Assembly: GCF_033115175.1 (NCBI RefSeq) | Contig: NC_084837.1 | Location: 23,746,266 to 23,810,265 of the forward strand | Direction: 5' to 3' | Length of the DNA stretch: 64,000 nt | Source of the DNA: Lepus europaeus | Lineage: Eukaryota > Chordata > Mammalia > Lagomorpha > Leporidae | Shown here: piece by piece, positions 36,341 through 48,469 of the stretch | How the letters are laid out: every line of letters begins with the position of its first letter | Numbering within the stretch: position 1 is the first letter of the stretch | Made by a program: the position numbers and the translations under genes | The notes under the pieces: generated by a model | Told to the model about the DNA's origin: nothing | Seen by the model: only the letters and a program-made list of their open reading frames with translations | Database searches by the model: none

Positions 36341-36597
36341 CTTCTATCCCCTGGTTCATTCCCCAAACAGCCACAATGGCCAAAACTGTGCCAATCCAAA
36401 GCCAGAAGCCAGGAGCCAGGAGCTTCTTCTGGGTCTCCCATGTGAGTGCAGGGGCCCAAGCACTTGGGCCATCTTCTACTGCTTTCCCAGGCCATAGCAG
36501 AGAGCTGGATCAGAAGTGGAGCAGCTGGGGCTCAAACCAGCACCCACATGGGATGCCAGGTGGAGGCTTAAATTAAGAAGCCACAGCACTGGCCCCC
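36235..36597 (-). repeat. C element (CSINE) fused to L1 3' end
   Basis: Full-length copy with (GA)n at 36280-36338. Its A-rich tail abuts the L1 segment and its head ends at the TGTGATGCC target duplication (36599-36607, matching 35905-35913). Confidence 0.88.
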
Positions 36598-36607
36598 GTG
36601 TGATGCC

Positions 36608-36760
36608 CCTTGCCATGTGGCCTATAGCAGGAAGGCCCACACCAGACTCCGGCACCTTGATCGTGGCCTTCCCAGCCTCCAGAAATGTAAGAAAATAATC
36701 TCTGTTTCTGGAAGTTACCCAGGCACAGGCTTTCTGTGCTAGCACCAGGAGACAGACCAA
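36608..36760 (+). mobile_element. MaLR-type LTR, right part
   Basis: CGGCACCTTGATCGTGGCC, CCCAGCCTCCAGAAATGTAA and GTTACCCAGGCACAGG are typical of the 3' part of a MaLR LTR and continue the left part. Confidence 0.6.
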
Positions 36761-37996
36761 GGCTGCAGAAAACCAAGATGGGTCAACAGCAGCTCTATTC
36801 AAAGCAGGGTAGATCCCACCAGCTGGCTTCTCCCGTTGTGTTCTGTGGATGGTCATCCTGGCTGGCAGTATTCAGGGGTTTGTGTGTGTAAGACGGCAGA
36901 GATTCTGCCCTAAGCACTTTGGACCTGGGGCTCTGTGAGACCCTGTTCCTTTTCTCTGCCCACAAAGGCATTTTGCACGGGGCAGGTGTTTTCTGAAGTC
37001 ACGCAGCCTCTTGCTGAACATGGGTTGGAGCTGCTCCAGTGGACAGTTGATGCCTTTGCTCAGGTGCCTTAAGGCCCCCAAAGAGAATTGTAAGGGAACT
37101 GGACTCCAGCCTGTGCTTGTATACTAAGTATATCCTGACTGCTTCATACAAATCCATCTGACTTTTGAATGATGTGGCAACAAAAACATAAAAATAGTAT
37201 ATGGAAATGAAAAGATGTCTGTTTGATCTACCTCGACTGAGGGTGGCGCACGAAAGCCTGCCATGACGATAATGGTCTTTTCATTTCACAGGTTTATAAG
37301 TCTGTCTTTTGTACTTTCATTGCCCTGCAATTTGGTCAAAATAACTCCGTGCAGTAAAATATTCTCTACCAATTGTATCTTAAAGCCGCATTTTTTATTT
37401 CTCACCATTTAAAACGTACTGCCTTATTCCATAGCACAGTGCTCCACTTCTGATCCAGCTTCCTGCTAATATGCAGTGATGTGGTGTAACCAGGTGGGTA
37501 GTTAAAGTTCAGGAATTCTTTGACCCCTACAAAATAATGCCGTCTCTTTAACTGTTGGCTTGATATGCCCACCTTCCCGGGATGCACCTGTTGCATCCAG
37601 GACCAAAGCCCATGCTAAGAACCCTTTCCATTTGTATATCCAATTGTGGTACTGCCCCCTAACTCGTAAAAATAGGTGGAAAGCAGGAGAGAGCTCTTTT
37701 TCCACTGCTGACCGCTCTTGGACGTACCACTCCTGTTTTCACTTAGAGGTACCATATTCGTATTATCTCTCTGGTTCACTGGCAACCCTTTGGTCCACTC
37801 ATGATGGGTATTTCTCTGTGTGGGCTGGCCCACACTTGCCTGTCAATGTATTATATGTGAGTGTTTATTCCTCCACTGTTTACAGTTTCTAGTCCTATTT
37901 GCACATGATATTAGTCTCCACTTAGTATTTTAATCTTTGCAGGAGACAAGAACCTTGGTTGGAAATTAATATATCCATTAAAAACATCAGCAGCAG
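36761..37996. other. Intergenic DNA, no gene recognised
   Basis: A possible C-element scrap (CTCCACTTCTGATCCAGC) lies at 37441-37490. Confidence 0.45.
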
Positions 37997-38165
37997 ATGA
38001 AGGCTTGAATATCTGGGTCCATTCCACCCTCATGAGAGACCTGGATTGAGCTCCCTGGTTTCAGCCTGGCCTGGACCTGGCGATTGTGGATATTTGGAGA
38101 GTGAACCAGTAGATGGGAGATTTCTCACTGTCTCTGTCTCTCTGTCTTTCAAATACAATGAAAAA
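37997..38165 (+). repeat. Diverged, partial C element
   Basis: Body and tail only: GAGAGACCTGGATTGAGC through CTTTCAAATACAATG. Confidence 0.6.
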
Positions 38166-39502
38166 GAAGTTTAAAAATTAAACATAATAAGACTTACTGC
38201 CTGAAATTCTACTTGGCCCACCATTACTTTCAACTTATATCTGAAAGAGAAACTTTTGTGGTTCCACTTTTATTTTTAGCTTTTTGGGGGGATCATTTTA
38301 TTTTTGACATGCCAGTTGTAACCAATAAATTGCTGGATTTTGTCTTTCCAACCTGATTGAGAATGCTGGATGGTTTTTAAACTGGGGGAAATGAAGGATA
38401 TCTTTCCAGTTCATTATGAATTATCCTGTTTCTTACTGATGAGAAGTTGATGCTACCAAGCTCCCAACTTCATTCATTGTTTGTCCAGGTGCTGTACCAG
38501 ACTGTGAGATTAATCTTAAATAGCAGTCATCTTGATTTGTGGCTCTGTTATTTTAATATGCACGGCCCCATATTGCAATGTGTAGCAAAATTTGTACTTT
38601 ATTGTATAGCTTTTAACTTCTAGTTTATGCTGTGTTTCTGAATTAGACTCCAGAGCCTTTCTAGGAGTTCAAGATCAATACACAACGCTGTGAGCTTGAT
38701 TTAAAATATCTTTTCTTACCAGATTGAACTTGACTGTGTTCTAACATCCCCCTTAGCTTTAGTAATTAAATAGAAAAATATTAGTTTTTTTTTCTTTCTT
38801 CTTTCTGTGTGTGATTTCCTAGCACTCCCTAATCTGAACACGAAAGGTTCTAAACATATTCAGTGCAAATATTTGTAAGTCTGGACTGGCTCCTGAGTTC
38901 ATGTGGTTGGATTGTCTGGGAGAATGTAATGTCCATCCTGGTGATAGCTGGTAAGACCTGCAACCCTGCAGAGGCAGAGCAAGGAAGCCCTCATACACAG
39001 TTTCACTCTTTACTGTGAGCTCAGCTTTGCTCCACCTCGCGGCCGTCCTGGGAACAGCTACACCAGCAGCCCTGGCCTTACTCGTTAGAGGAATTACAAG
39101 AGAAGGCTACTCCACACTGTTCCATAACACAGAGCTGTTTTCGCCATGTGCAGATGGCCTACTAAACTGTTTCTATTCTGAACTTAGTGAATCATGAGTT
39201 TCTACTTCCTGGCTAAAACTGAAATACCTCTGAATATTCACAAAATGTCTATGATAGGAGGACACATTATGGAGCCAAAATATTTTCTCCTACATTTGTT
39301 TTCACCTTTGGATGGCCTAAGAGAAAAGAGCTTTTATCCTGGAGCGAGAGGACTGAGCATCAGATGGAGGGGAGTTTCTGGTCAAGTCATAGCAGCCGTT
39401 GTAGAAGACACTCTATGTTGTCTTTGGGATGTCAAGGGACAGAGCACATTTTATTCAGCCATTTTGCAGCAGGTGCGTTATTACTAGGGGAGACGACAAC
39501 AA
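38166..39502. other. Intergenic AT-rich DNA, nothing recognised
   Basis: No gene or clear repeat. Confidence 0.5.
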
Positions 39503-39515
39503 ATACAAGTGACTG

Positions 39516-39822
39516 GGGCCACGGCAGTAGGTTAAGCCGATGTCTGTGGTGCTCACATCCCATATGGGTGCTAGTTTGAGTCCTGGATGCTCCACTTCCA
39601 ATCCAGCTCCCTGCTAATGCTCATGGGAAAGCAGCAGAAGATGGCCCAAGTGCTTGGGTCCCTGCACCCACATGGGGAACTCAGAAGAAGCTCCTGGCAC
39701 CTGATTTTGGCCCAGCCCTGGCCATTGCAGCCATGTGGGGGATGAACCAGCAGACAGAAGATATCTTTCTCTCTCTATAATTCTGATTTTCAAATAAGTA
39801 AGTAGATAAGTCTTTAAAAAAT
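39516..39822 (+). repeat. C element (CSINE), 13-bp target duplication
   Basis: ATACAAGTGACTG repeats at 39503-39515 and 39823-39835. Confidence 0.9.
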
Positions 39823-39835
39823 ATACAAGTGACTG

Positions 39836-40390
39836 TCTACATTTCTAATGCCTGAGACACAAGATCAATAATGCATTGCTGAAGATTTACAGACAGGTCA
39901 AATGGCGAGAGTTTAAAAGGAGCTTCCCGTATTTCAGTGGAGATTGCCATCTCATGGAGAGGTTAAAAAAAAAAAATCCTATTTCTTGGCTACACTGATT
40001 ATTCAAGCCCTGACGAAAGCCGGCCTGAGATGGGGTCCCTGAGAAAGTCCCCGTGAGCGGATGTCTTCAGTTCATCTCCTTCCACAGCGTTAACACCCAT
40101 CAGGCTCGAGCCTAGCAAGCTCCCCCTGGAACCCAGGGCACACCTGCACCTCCACGGCCACGCGGGCATCAGCCTTTGAACGTGGGAAAGAATCCGTGGC
40201 CGCTGCTGGCCCTTTAAGGGGATGAAACCCCGTAACTTCCCCCAGAACATGGCAGACAGCGGGCTCCAGGGTTCTGATGTGAGTGGTGGCCTGCAGCTGG
40301 AGAGATCCGACAATCAGAGGTCGGAGAAATGTGAATGGAATAGATAGCACATTTTCTTGTGTTTCTTTGTGTATATTTCTCAGGGTGTGG
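39836..40390. other. Intergenic DNA, nothing recognised
   Basis: GC-richer than its surroundings at 40.0-40.3 kb; overlapping open frames have no family resemblance. Confidence 0.5.
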
Positions 40391-40545
40391 AGCGGTGGTT
40401 CTCAAAGTGTAACACGCACGAGAATCACAGAGCGTGGTCCCACACCCAGAAGCGGGCTGCAGAAGGCCCAGGCCTAGGAGTCCCAGGTGGTGCTGCCCAG
40501 GGCCAGGCTGTGAGGAGCCCTGGCCTGCAGCTCGGAGGTGCTCAG
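40391..40545 (+). repeat. MER5A-like hAT fragment
   Basis: GTGGTTCTCAAAGTGTAAC, CGAGAATCAC and the later GTCCCAGGTGGTGCTG match the MER5A plan. Confidence 0.6.
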
Positions 40546-40877
40546 TTCAGCGAGCAGGTGCAGAGACCTGCGTGACTGGTGTTTGTGTGCAGTCACCTGA
40601 GTGCTGGGTGCTTGTGGGCGTTCTTGTCTCTCCTGAAGCTTCAGGCCTCCCTAGCCACATGTGCTGTGGATCGTCCCTGTCCCTGTCCCCACCTGGCTGA
40701 GGAGTGCACAGTTAACAACACAGAGCACCCAGATGCGTGACTTGACTCAGCAGCTGCGGTTTCCGTCCAGGTGCACTGGACAAGCAGATCGTAGTTTCAG
40801 AATTACCTTCCTCTCCTAACTGGTTCCTGAGTTTCTGGAAACGGAGAGGTAGAAATGGTCAGGAATACATCGTCACT

Positions 40878-41121
40878 CGGCTGGCACTGTGGTGCAGCGA
40901 GTTAAACCACCACTTACAGCACTGGCATCCTGTATCGGAGCAACCATTCGAGTCCTGGCGGCTCAGCATGGCCCAAGGTCTGGTGTCCCTGCAGTCCGGA
41001 TAGAGTTCTGGACTCTTGACTTCATGGCAGCTATTTGAGGAGTGAACCAGTGAATGGAAGATCTCTCTCCCTCTCTCTATTGCTCTGCCTTTCAATTTAA
41101 TAAACGAGTCTTAAAAATAAG
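40878..41121 (+). repeat. Diverged C element with internal deletion
   Basis: Head GCTGGCACTGTGGTGCAGC and a tail; part of the body is missing. Confidence 0.75.
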
Positions 41122-41126
41122 TCATG

Positions 41127-41386
41127 GAGGGGCTGAAGCTGTGATGCAGCAGGTAGAGCTGCCGCCTGCAGTGCTAGCATTCCATATGGGTGCCAGTTGG
41201 AATCCAGGCTGCTCTACTTCCTATCCAGCTCTCTGCTATGGCCTGGGAAAGCAGTAGAAGATGGCCCAAGTCCTTGGGCCCCTGCATTCGTGTGGGAGAC
41301 CTGGAAGAAGCTCCTGGCTCCTGGCTTCGGTTTGGTGCAGCTCCGGCCGTTGCAGGCAGTTGGGGAGTGAACCAGAGGATGGAAGA

Positions 41387-41450
<64 letters not shown>

Positions 41451-41513
41451 CTATGTAATTCTGCCTTTCAAGTAAATAAATAAATAGATAAACAGATAAA
41501 TCTTTAAAACAAA
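41127..41513 (+). repeat. C element (CSINE) with long (CT)n
   Basis: Full-length. A pure (CT)n run of about 56 bp lies at 41391-41446, followed by an AAATAAATAAATAGATAAAC tail. Confidence 0.9.
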
Positions 41514-41972
41514 TAAGCTGTAGACACAAGAACAAAAGGCACAGCCAAGTCGTGACTTGGAATCCTGACAGCTCTCCCTACTAAAGGGTGGTGCTGTTCT
41601 CTGAGCGCAGTGCCCCTGGCCTCGCCCCTGTGTGGATGCAGCCCAGCCTCACTCCTGCTCCCCACACCTGGGTGAGGTGAAGCCTGCTGGCCTCTCAGCC
41701 TCTTCCTGCCACTTTTGCGTCCAAGTGCCAAGCTTCTGGCAGATGGAGCCCTAAGCAAGCCTGGGTATGCCGCCTCCCGGTATTCCCCTGCACCTGTGCA
41801 CTTCTGATGTCTTTGGAGTAGAACACTCTTCCTTCCTGCCTGTCCCCCTTGCTTGTTCAGTCCATTCGTATTCATTCTTGGTAAAAAAAAATCCATATGT
41901 AGGTATTATTTTAAAACTTGAAAATACAAAGAATTATGGACAAATGTCGACTGAAAACAGGTGGCTGAGGAA

Positions 41973-42270
41973 TCCGGCTTTTGGCCTGGTGCCACACTCA
42001 TCTCCCAAGTTGTGGTGCCTGGGCTCAAGTCCCTGTTCAGCTCCCTATTCCAGCTTCCTGCTAATGTGCACCCTGCGAAGTCACGTCCCTGGGTCCCCAC
42101 CACTCGTGAGGGAGACTTAATATATTGAGTCCCAGCTCCCGGCTTCAGCCTGGCCCAGCCTCAGCTGCTGTGGGCATCTGGGGAATGAACCAGCAGATGA
42201 GATCTCTCTGCTTCTTTCTGTCTGTGTCCCTCTGCCTTTCAAACAATAAAACAAATACATTGAAAAAAAA
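41973..42270 (+). repeat. Diverged C element
   Basis: GCTCCCTATTCCAGCTTCC and GAATGAACCAGCAGATGAGA are body blocks. Confidence 0.6.
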
Positions 42271-42765
42271 ATTTTAAATGTAAGTGTAGTTCACACTTGG
42301 ATTCCTTGATTTATTTTCTCCAGGAGATTTTTAATACATGTGTATTTTTGGGAATGTTCCTTAAAATCATCTGTGGCATGTTTTCCACTTGTAAGCTTTC
42401 TTCTTAATGGTTATAAGTTTTTATTTGAAAAAAAATTTAATGGTTATATAATTTTCGTATATGTTTGTGTGTATATCCTTATCTATCTATCTATATGAAG
42501 GATTTGCCCATTTAACCCTTATTTTGGTTGTTTTCATTTTTTTGCTATTATAAATAATGCTGCAGAGAAAATTTTGACCATCTCTCTGATTTTTTCTGAG
42601 AAGATTCTAGAATGGAAGTTCTAGAACAAGAAGACAGCACTTTAGGTCCCTGGATAAACCAACAACAATTTGTTTACAGTACTATAAATGCAAATAGAGC
42701 ACTGTATACAAATTCATGCCACTAAACTGTGACAGGATGAGATATTGCTGGCAACTGTTGGCTCT
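42271..42765. other. AT-rich DNA, no gene
   Basis: Contains a short (TATC)n at about 42479-42495 and L1-like AT-rich text that I cannot assign. Confidence 0.4.
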
Positions 42766-42779
42766 AAAAGAAAACCAAG

Positions 42780-43058
42780 AGAGGGCTGCTGACGTCCCGT
42801 GCTGGAGCGCAGCTGCAAGTCCTGGCGCTCTGCTCCCTAGCCAACTCACAGCAAATGCACCTGGGAAAGCAGCAGATGACCCAAGTGCTCGGGTTCCTGC
42901 CACCCTTGTGGAAGACGCAGATGGAGTTTCAGGCTCATTGGCTTTGGCCTGGCCCACACCTGGCTGTTGCAGGCATTTGGGGAGGGAACCAGTGGATGGA
43001 ACATCTCTCTCTCCTTCTCTGTGTCTCTCTGCTTTTCAAATAAATAAATCTTAAAATG
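42780..43058 (+). repeat. C element, 5'-degraded, 14-bp target duplication
   Basis: AAAAGAAAACCAAG repeats at 42766-42779 and 43059-43072. Confidence 0.8.
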
Positions 43059-43072
43059 AAAAGAAAACCAAG

Positions 43073-43342
43073 GGAGCAGGTATTTAGCCAGGTGCTTAGA
43101 ATGCCCGCGCCCTCCATTGGAGAGCCTAGGCTCGGCTCCCAGTTCTGGGCTCTGGCTTCTGTCCCTGCAGACCTCAGCTAGTTCCTGAATCCCTTGTGGG
43201 AGACCTGGATCGCATTACTAGCTCCTGGCTCTGGCCCTAGCCAGGCCCAGCCATTGTGCCATTTGTGGAACGAACCCACGGAGGGGAGCGTTCTGTCTCT
43301 GTTTTCTTTCTGCCTCTCAAAAAACAAAACAAAACAAAACAA
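43073..43342 (+). repeat. Diverged C element
   Basis: Directly follows the previous copy; ends CTGCCTCTC plus a CAAAA repeat. It lies just beyond the candidate PTGDR poly(A) site. Confidence 0.65.
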
Positions 43343-43434
43343 GCCAATGGAAAAAGAAAAAGAAAATGGAAATGTAAACAACAGATCTCTTTCACTTGAA
43401 GAAAAAAAATTTCCTCTGCAATTATGAAATTGTG

Positions 43435-43440
43435 TTTATT
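43435..43440 (-). terminator. Candidate PTGDR poly(A) signal AATAAA
   Basis: Plus strand TTTATT; no other canonical AATAAA or ATTAAA was seen between the stop codon and this site. Confidence 0.4.
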
Positions 43441-44519
43441 GATTCATTTGAGGTCTTTTCAGATTATCTGGACACGTATCTTAACACACCTTCCGGACAG
43501 AGGGCACAAAGATGGACTTCTCTGGCAGGAAGACACACATGCACTTACACAGTAAACATGCCAAACAAAGTCAAACTTTGAGAACATACGCATTCTTCAT
43601 TATGTCATATTCTTGCATTATACTTCCAGTATTCCTAATTTGACTTTTTCACAGTTGTGCTACAGAAGAAATTATATATAAATATATATACATATATATA
43701 TATGTCCTGATAAACACCATCTCTGAGATACTGGCAAAACCAGAGATGGAAAAAAATGAGGTTGCCGCTCGGCACAGGTGAATACTCAGTCTTTGGAAGG
43801 GAGTGCAGGCTGCAGGCCCCCAGGCAGTGCACATGGCAGGCTCTCCACGCTCTCCACTTCAGAGTTGCAGCATGTCGGGCACTGGGAACCCCAGGACCCT
43901 TTTTTTTCTTCTCTGAGTTTGTGGGCCATCATCACATCTTGCCTTACGTCTGCTTAGAATCCCTGCCCCCTCTGCGTGACTCTGAGGTCGTGTTTCCCGC
44001 CTCACTCTCCTGAGAAGCATCTAGCATCCAGCACTGACGTAGAGCAATCATCAAAGAAAAGAACTAAGCAGACAGCAGGATGATGTGAAACAACCGAACC
44101 ATGGAAATGAATCGGGTAAGAAACCATTTCTTCTTAAGAACCATCAGACAAGTGTAACCAATTGTGTTTCCACTGTGTCTAAACAGAGACCTAGGTCTTA
44201 AGACTTCAAGTTCAAATACTGGGAGGATTACTACCATTGCTTGAAGACTTTTAACATTGTTGCAACATGCTAACTTCTAGTCACTGCTGATAACAGGAAA
44301 GGAAAAAAATGCATTGAATTGGTCCATGAATAGAGAATGATGGCATATTGTTCAGACACAGTCAGTACTTTTGGGAATACAGTTTTAGATGCTTCTGTTA
44401 TGGGAGGCAACTTTTACGGATTTAAATTTTAAGATTCAAACACAAAAACAAAAACCACTATGGTTCTTTGATGGAATCTGTGGTCTCCACTTCAGCTTAC
44501 CAGGGAGTGCCAGACACGG
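43435..44519 (-). other. PTGDR: PTGDR 3' UTR to candidate poly(A) signal
   Basis: About 1.1 kb of largely unique sequence after the TGA stop, ending at the first AATAAA on the gene strand. It includes a TA-rich stretch (43671-43703). A diverged C element begins just beyond it. Confidence 0.45.
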
Positions 44520-44750
44520 TCACAGGCTGGATTCCGTGTGAGAGCGGCATGAACTGCTGGGCCAGTTTCCATACTGAAGAGGTCTTATGAAGATCTTGTG
44601 CAAAAACATGCGAAATACTGGAGTTCTGAAAATGATGAAAATCCAAGGGTCCACGATGGAGATCACAGAGAGGAAGCGCAGGGCCCGGAGGTCGTCGGCC
44701 TCTTGAGAGCGCCTGTCCACTGCCTTGAACGCACCAGAGTAAGCACGATA
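44520..44750 (-). CDS. PTGDR: Prostaglandin D2 receptor DP1, coding exon 2 (residues 283-358)
   Basis: This exon encodes ECL3, TM7 and the cytoplasmic tail. The acceptor reads CCTCGCCACAG|TATCGTGC at 44751/44750 and joins in phase 0 to exon 1, giving residues 283-358 and a TGA stop at 44522-44520. TM7 carries LRALRFLSV with R307, the conserved prostanoid-receptor arginine that pairs with the ligand carboxylate, and DPW at 316-318 in place of the usual NPxxY. The tail ends in ESSL, a class I PDZ-ligand-like terminus. The total of 358 residues compares with 359 in human as I recall it. ECL3 looks three residues shorter than human and lacks the human sequon near residue 297, while the tail is about two residues longer. 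Confidence 0.96.
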   Translation of the reverse strand, partial: YRAYSGAFKAVDRRSQEADDLRALRFLSVISIVDPWIFIIFRTPVFRMFLHKIFIRPLQYGNWPSSSCRSHTESSL

Positions 44751-46061
44751 CTGTGGCGAGGAGAGACAGTGTTACTCTACCTGGTGGGTTCACTGCTCCC
44801 CTCACCCTGCGTCCCCTTGCAATGCTCACTTTCGGTGAATTGGTGAGCAGCGAAGGCCGCTGCAAGGGGAGAACCCTGGAAGCTGGTGGGAGGTGGGGCT
44901 CATGTGCAGACCCGAGCCCGTCCCACTGGCTCAAGTTTCCAGGTCCCTGCCCTGCCAGGAAGCTCTGTGAGCCGAGTCGCCAGGTCCCCAGAAGCACGCA
45001 GGCTCCCTGTCCCACTAGAACCCTTAGCCCTATTTGCGTTTCTTCCTCCTGCCTACTTCCTGTCCTCTCCGAGTGGCTAGCGCAGACCTCAGCTGCACTT
45101 CTGAGATGTCACAAATACGGAGACAGCAGCAGGACAGAAGCTTTTAACCAGTGTGAAGAGACAGGCAACACGACAACGAAATGACCGAGCGTCACTTGGC
45201 CAAGGAACTGTCCAGCTGCTGTGAAATGCGTGTCTTCTGCCTGGCACAGATGGCTCCCTTTCCGCGCTGGCACCTTCTTTTCAGGCTACGGGGGAAAATG
45301 TGCACAAAAATACGAGCTTGTGCACCTGTGTCCAACCAACTCCTGGCATCTGCAGCTTCCCCGGGGCCCTGCTAACTGCCGCAGGCCACAGCTTTTCCTC
45401 CATTCCGGCAACTCTGCTGTCCAGACCAGCGCTCCAACCGCTTCCTGCTGCCATCGCTCCTTTGTGCCATTACACCCCCTACTGAGATTTCAGTGCACAG
45501 TGGGACAAAGGGACCCTAGCGGAACAGGAACAGGAATATGCACACCCACCGGGTGGGGACATGGGCAAGTGCAGCGGCCTGACCCACCGCGGGTGCTCGA
45601 ACAACATCTCCCGGAGAAGACGCGTTGTCCCCTCATCCTTTGCTCGCCTCTTCACGTAGAGCACTTCAGCGGCCCAGCTGAAGACGTGAGTTAGGAAGAC
45701 GTCCTACACTGGGCTGGCTTCTGTCTGGGTCCCTCCTCATCCTTACTGCCTCGTAACATGAATAGGAGTTACAACAGCTGACGTGCAGACAGAGCTATTT
45801 CCAGGTGCTTGTTCTAAGTACTTTTTTTAAAAAAAAATTCAGTTTATCGTTACGAAAGTCCTGTGAAGTCAGTATGATGAATGTCCCCATTTTACAGATG
45901 TGGAAACTGACGGCATGCCCAGATCTTACCTCCCTTCAGGGTCCACCTCAAAGATTACCCCTCTTAGGAGGTGTCTTTGAGGCAGTGGCTAAGCAGTCAG
46001 CATTGGGGCCTGTCTGCCTGAGCTGGAGTCTCCTCCTTGGAGGATCCCCTTTCTTTTTCAT
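44751..46061. other. 3' part of the PTGDR intron, unique
   Basis: Non-repetitive apart from the MIR-like trace; open frames resemble no family. Confidence 0.5.
45845..45920 (-). repeat. MIR-like fragment
   Basis: CCCATTTTACAGATGTGGAA is the MIR core reversed. Confidence 0.55.
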
Positions 46062-46370
46062 GTTCATTTATTCATTTATATTTGAAAGAGCAACAAGGCA
46101 GGTGGGAGAGAGCTTTTTTATTCACCTGCCAAATGCCCATAACTACTGGGGCTGGGCCAGGCCAAAGCCAGGAGCCCAGAACTCCATTCAGGTCCCCCAT
46201 GGAGGTGGCAAGGACTTAAGTACTTGAGGCATCTTCTGCTGCCTCCCAGGATGCACTTAGCAGGAAACCGGACCAGAAGTGGAGGAGCCAGGACTCCAGC
46301 TGGCACCCCAATACGGGATGTGGGTGCCCAATGGAATGGCTCAACCCACTGCACCACACTGCCTGCCTCA
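46062..46370 (-). repeat. Diverged C element
   Basis: Reverse copy in the PTGDR intron. Confidence 0.75.
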
Positions 46371-47055
46371 GTCCCCTCCTTGGATGTGCAACTTCGGGGA
46401 AATCCAGGTCCTCATCTTTACTGTGGGAGTCACTGGACCTGCCCTCCAGGCTGGGTGTGAAGTTTGCATGAGAGGGATGTGTAGAACAGATTGTAGCACA
46501 TGACGCAGTTGGTGATTGGTATTCTTTTTATCAGTTACAAGTGACTCCCTTCTTCCTCACATCTTCCCCATTTGCCTAGTCACTCCCCTCTCCCCTGGTA
46601 TTATAGCTGTGTGGGCACCTGTGGCCCTTTTCTGATTTCCCGTCTCCACAATGGATAGGAGAGCATCTTGGATGTGGTAGGACCAGCTGTCTGCTGAACG
46701 GATCCATGGGTGACAACAGGTGATATGCTCAAGTTGATTTTAAGAGCAAACACTTCACATGCCTTTCTCCTTGAAGTGGAGAGGTGCAAAATCCGATTCA
46801 ACCTCTTTGAGAAAGCTTCATCAGTGGGGATTGAGTCTAGGCAGGCGTGTTGGCTGAATGGCAAGAAAGCTGTGGTGTGAGCTTTGGGACTGATGCTTGT
46901 ATAAACAAATCTGTTTATTTCCACACAGTACTTATCCCTGTCAATTCCACTGGGTTCTTTGTACTTTCAAGTCACTGGGTTGATATTTGACACCCATCTT
47001 TTGTTTTGTTTAAAAAAAAAAAAACACCTTGCATTTCAATTCCATTCTTCCATGA
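46371..47055. other. PTGDR intron, nothing recognised
   Basis: No gene or clear repeat. Confidence 0.5.
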
Positions 47056-47216
47056 ACTTAAAAAAATTTTGAGAGGGAGAGAGAGACCAAATGCTTGCAG
47101 AGTTGGGCCAAAGCTAGGAACTCAATCCAGGTCTCTCACATGAGTGGCAGGAACCCAAACCTGGTGACCCCCAAATGGGACATAGGTATCTCATGCATTA
47201 GGCTAAACACCTCCCA
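47056..47216 (-). repeat. Partial diverged C element
   Basis: GAGAGGGAGAGAGAGACC and the later ACATAGGTATCTCATGCATT; the body is shortened. Confidence 0.55.
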
Positions 47217-47385
47217 AATTTGGCGTCCAATAAAGTGGCTTAATTTACAGAAGATCCGTGTGAGAAGAGCGCCCTCTGGTGGACTTGGGAGTCACTGAGA
47301 ACACAACGCTTTTCCAAGTAGGAGACTTGACTGAACATCCCTGCTTGAGAGATCTCTTTAGATTCTGATGAATCGAATTGAATTT

Positions 47386-47704
47386 TTTCAAAAAGATTTA
47401 TTAATTTGAAGGACAGAGAGGGAGGGAGAGAGAGAGAGAGAAATATCTTCTTCCATTTTCTCATTCACTCCCCAAATGCCTGCTCTAGGCAGGGGTGGGC
47501 CAGGCTGAAGCCAGGAACTCCACCAGGGTCTCCCGTGTGGGTGGCAGGGACTCTAGCACTTGGGCCACCTTCCACTGCTTTCTCAGACACAGTGGCAGGG
47601 AGCTGGATCAGAAGCAGAGTGGCCAGGACTCGAACCGGTGCTCTAATATGGGATGTGGACATCCCAAGCAGCAGCTTGATCTGCTGTGCCACCACACCCT
47701 CCAC
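47386..47704 (-). repeat. C element (CSINE)
   Basis: Reverse, moderately diverged. Confidence 0.8.
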
Positions 47705-48090
47705 TCAAACTGACCTTTTCTCCAGTGCCTCCTTCACCCCAGAGCTCGCCCTCTTCTCCGGCCCTTTAAGTCCACTTCGGACCCCCTCCCTTGGGCTCAT
47801 CTCTTGCCCTTCCAATGCTTCTAACATCCTCCTTGGGAGAAACATTCCTTTCTGCCCACCATGATGACATGCGCACAAGAGCTGTCAGTGCGTGCAGGTG
47901 CGGAGTTCCCTCTGCTACTCTCTGCCTCCGTGGGTTCTTATCTATGCAATGACCCAAGTCCCTATGTATCTTTCCCTAGCCTTTAATTTTCTTGATTGGC
48001 GCATGGTCCCCCCTGCTCCTCCACCAACTTCCAATACACGGAGGCTTTTTAAGGTAAGACTCATTTTGATGGAAAGATGTCACATGTATT
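47705..48090. other. PTGDR intron, nothing recognised
   Basis: C- and T-rich but without a nameable element. Confidence 0.5.
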
Positions 48091-48098
48091 AAGAATGC

Positions 48099-48422
48099 GG
48101 CCGGCGCCATGGCTTAACAGGCTAATCCTCCGCCTTGCGGCGCCGGCACACCGGGTTCTAGTCCCGGTCGGGGCACCGATCCTGTCCCGGTTGCCCCTCT
48201 TCCAGGCCAGCTCTCTGCTATGGCCCGGGAAGGCAGTGGAGGATGGCCCAAGTCCTTGGGCCCTGCACCCGCATGGGAGACCAGGAGAAGCACCTGGCTC
48301 CTGGCTTCGGATCAGCGAGATGCGCTGGCCGCAGCAGCCATTGGAGGGTGAACCAACGGCAAAAAGGAAGACCTTTCTCTCCTCTCCGTCTCTCTCTCTC
48401 TCTCACTATCCACTCTGCCTGT

Positions 48423-48455
<33 letters not shown>
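48099..48455 (+). repeat. C element (CSINE), young, first of a tandem pair
   Basis: Near consensus with a poly(A) of about 30. AAGAATGC occurs at 48091-48098 and again at 48456-48463. Confidence 0.93.
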
Positions 48456-48459
<4 letters not shown>

Positions 48460-48469
48460 ATGCACAGCA

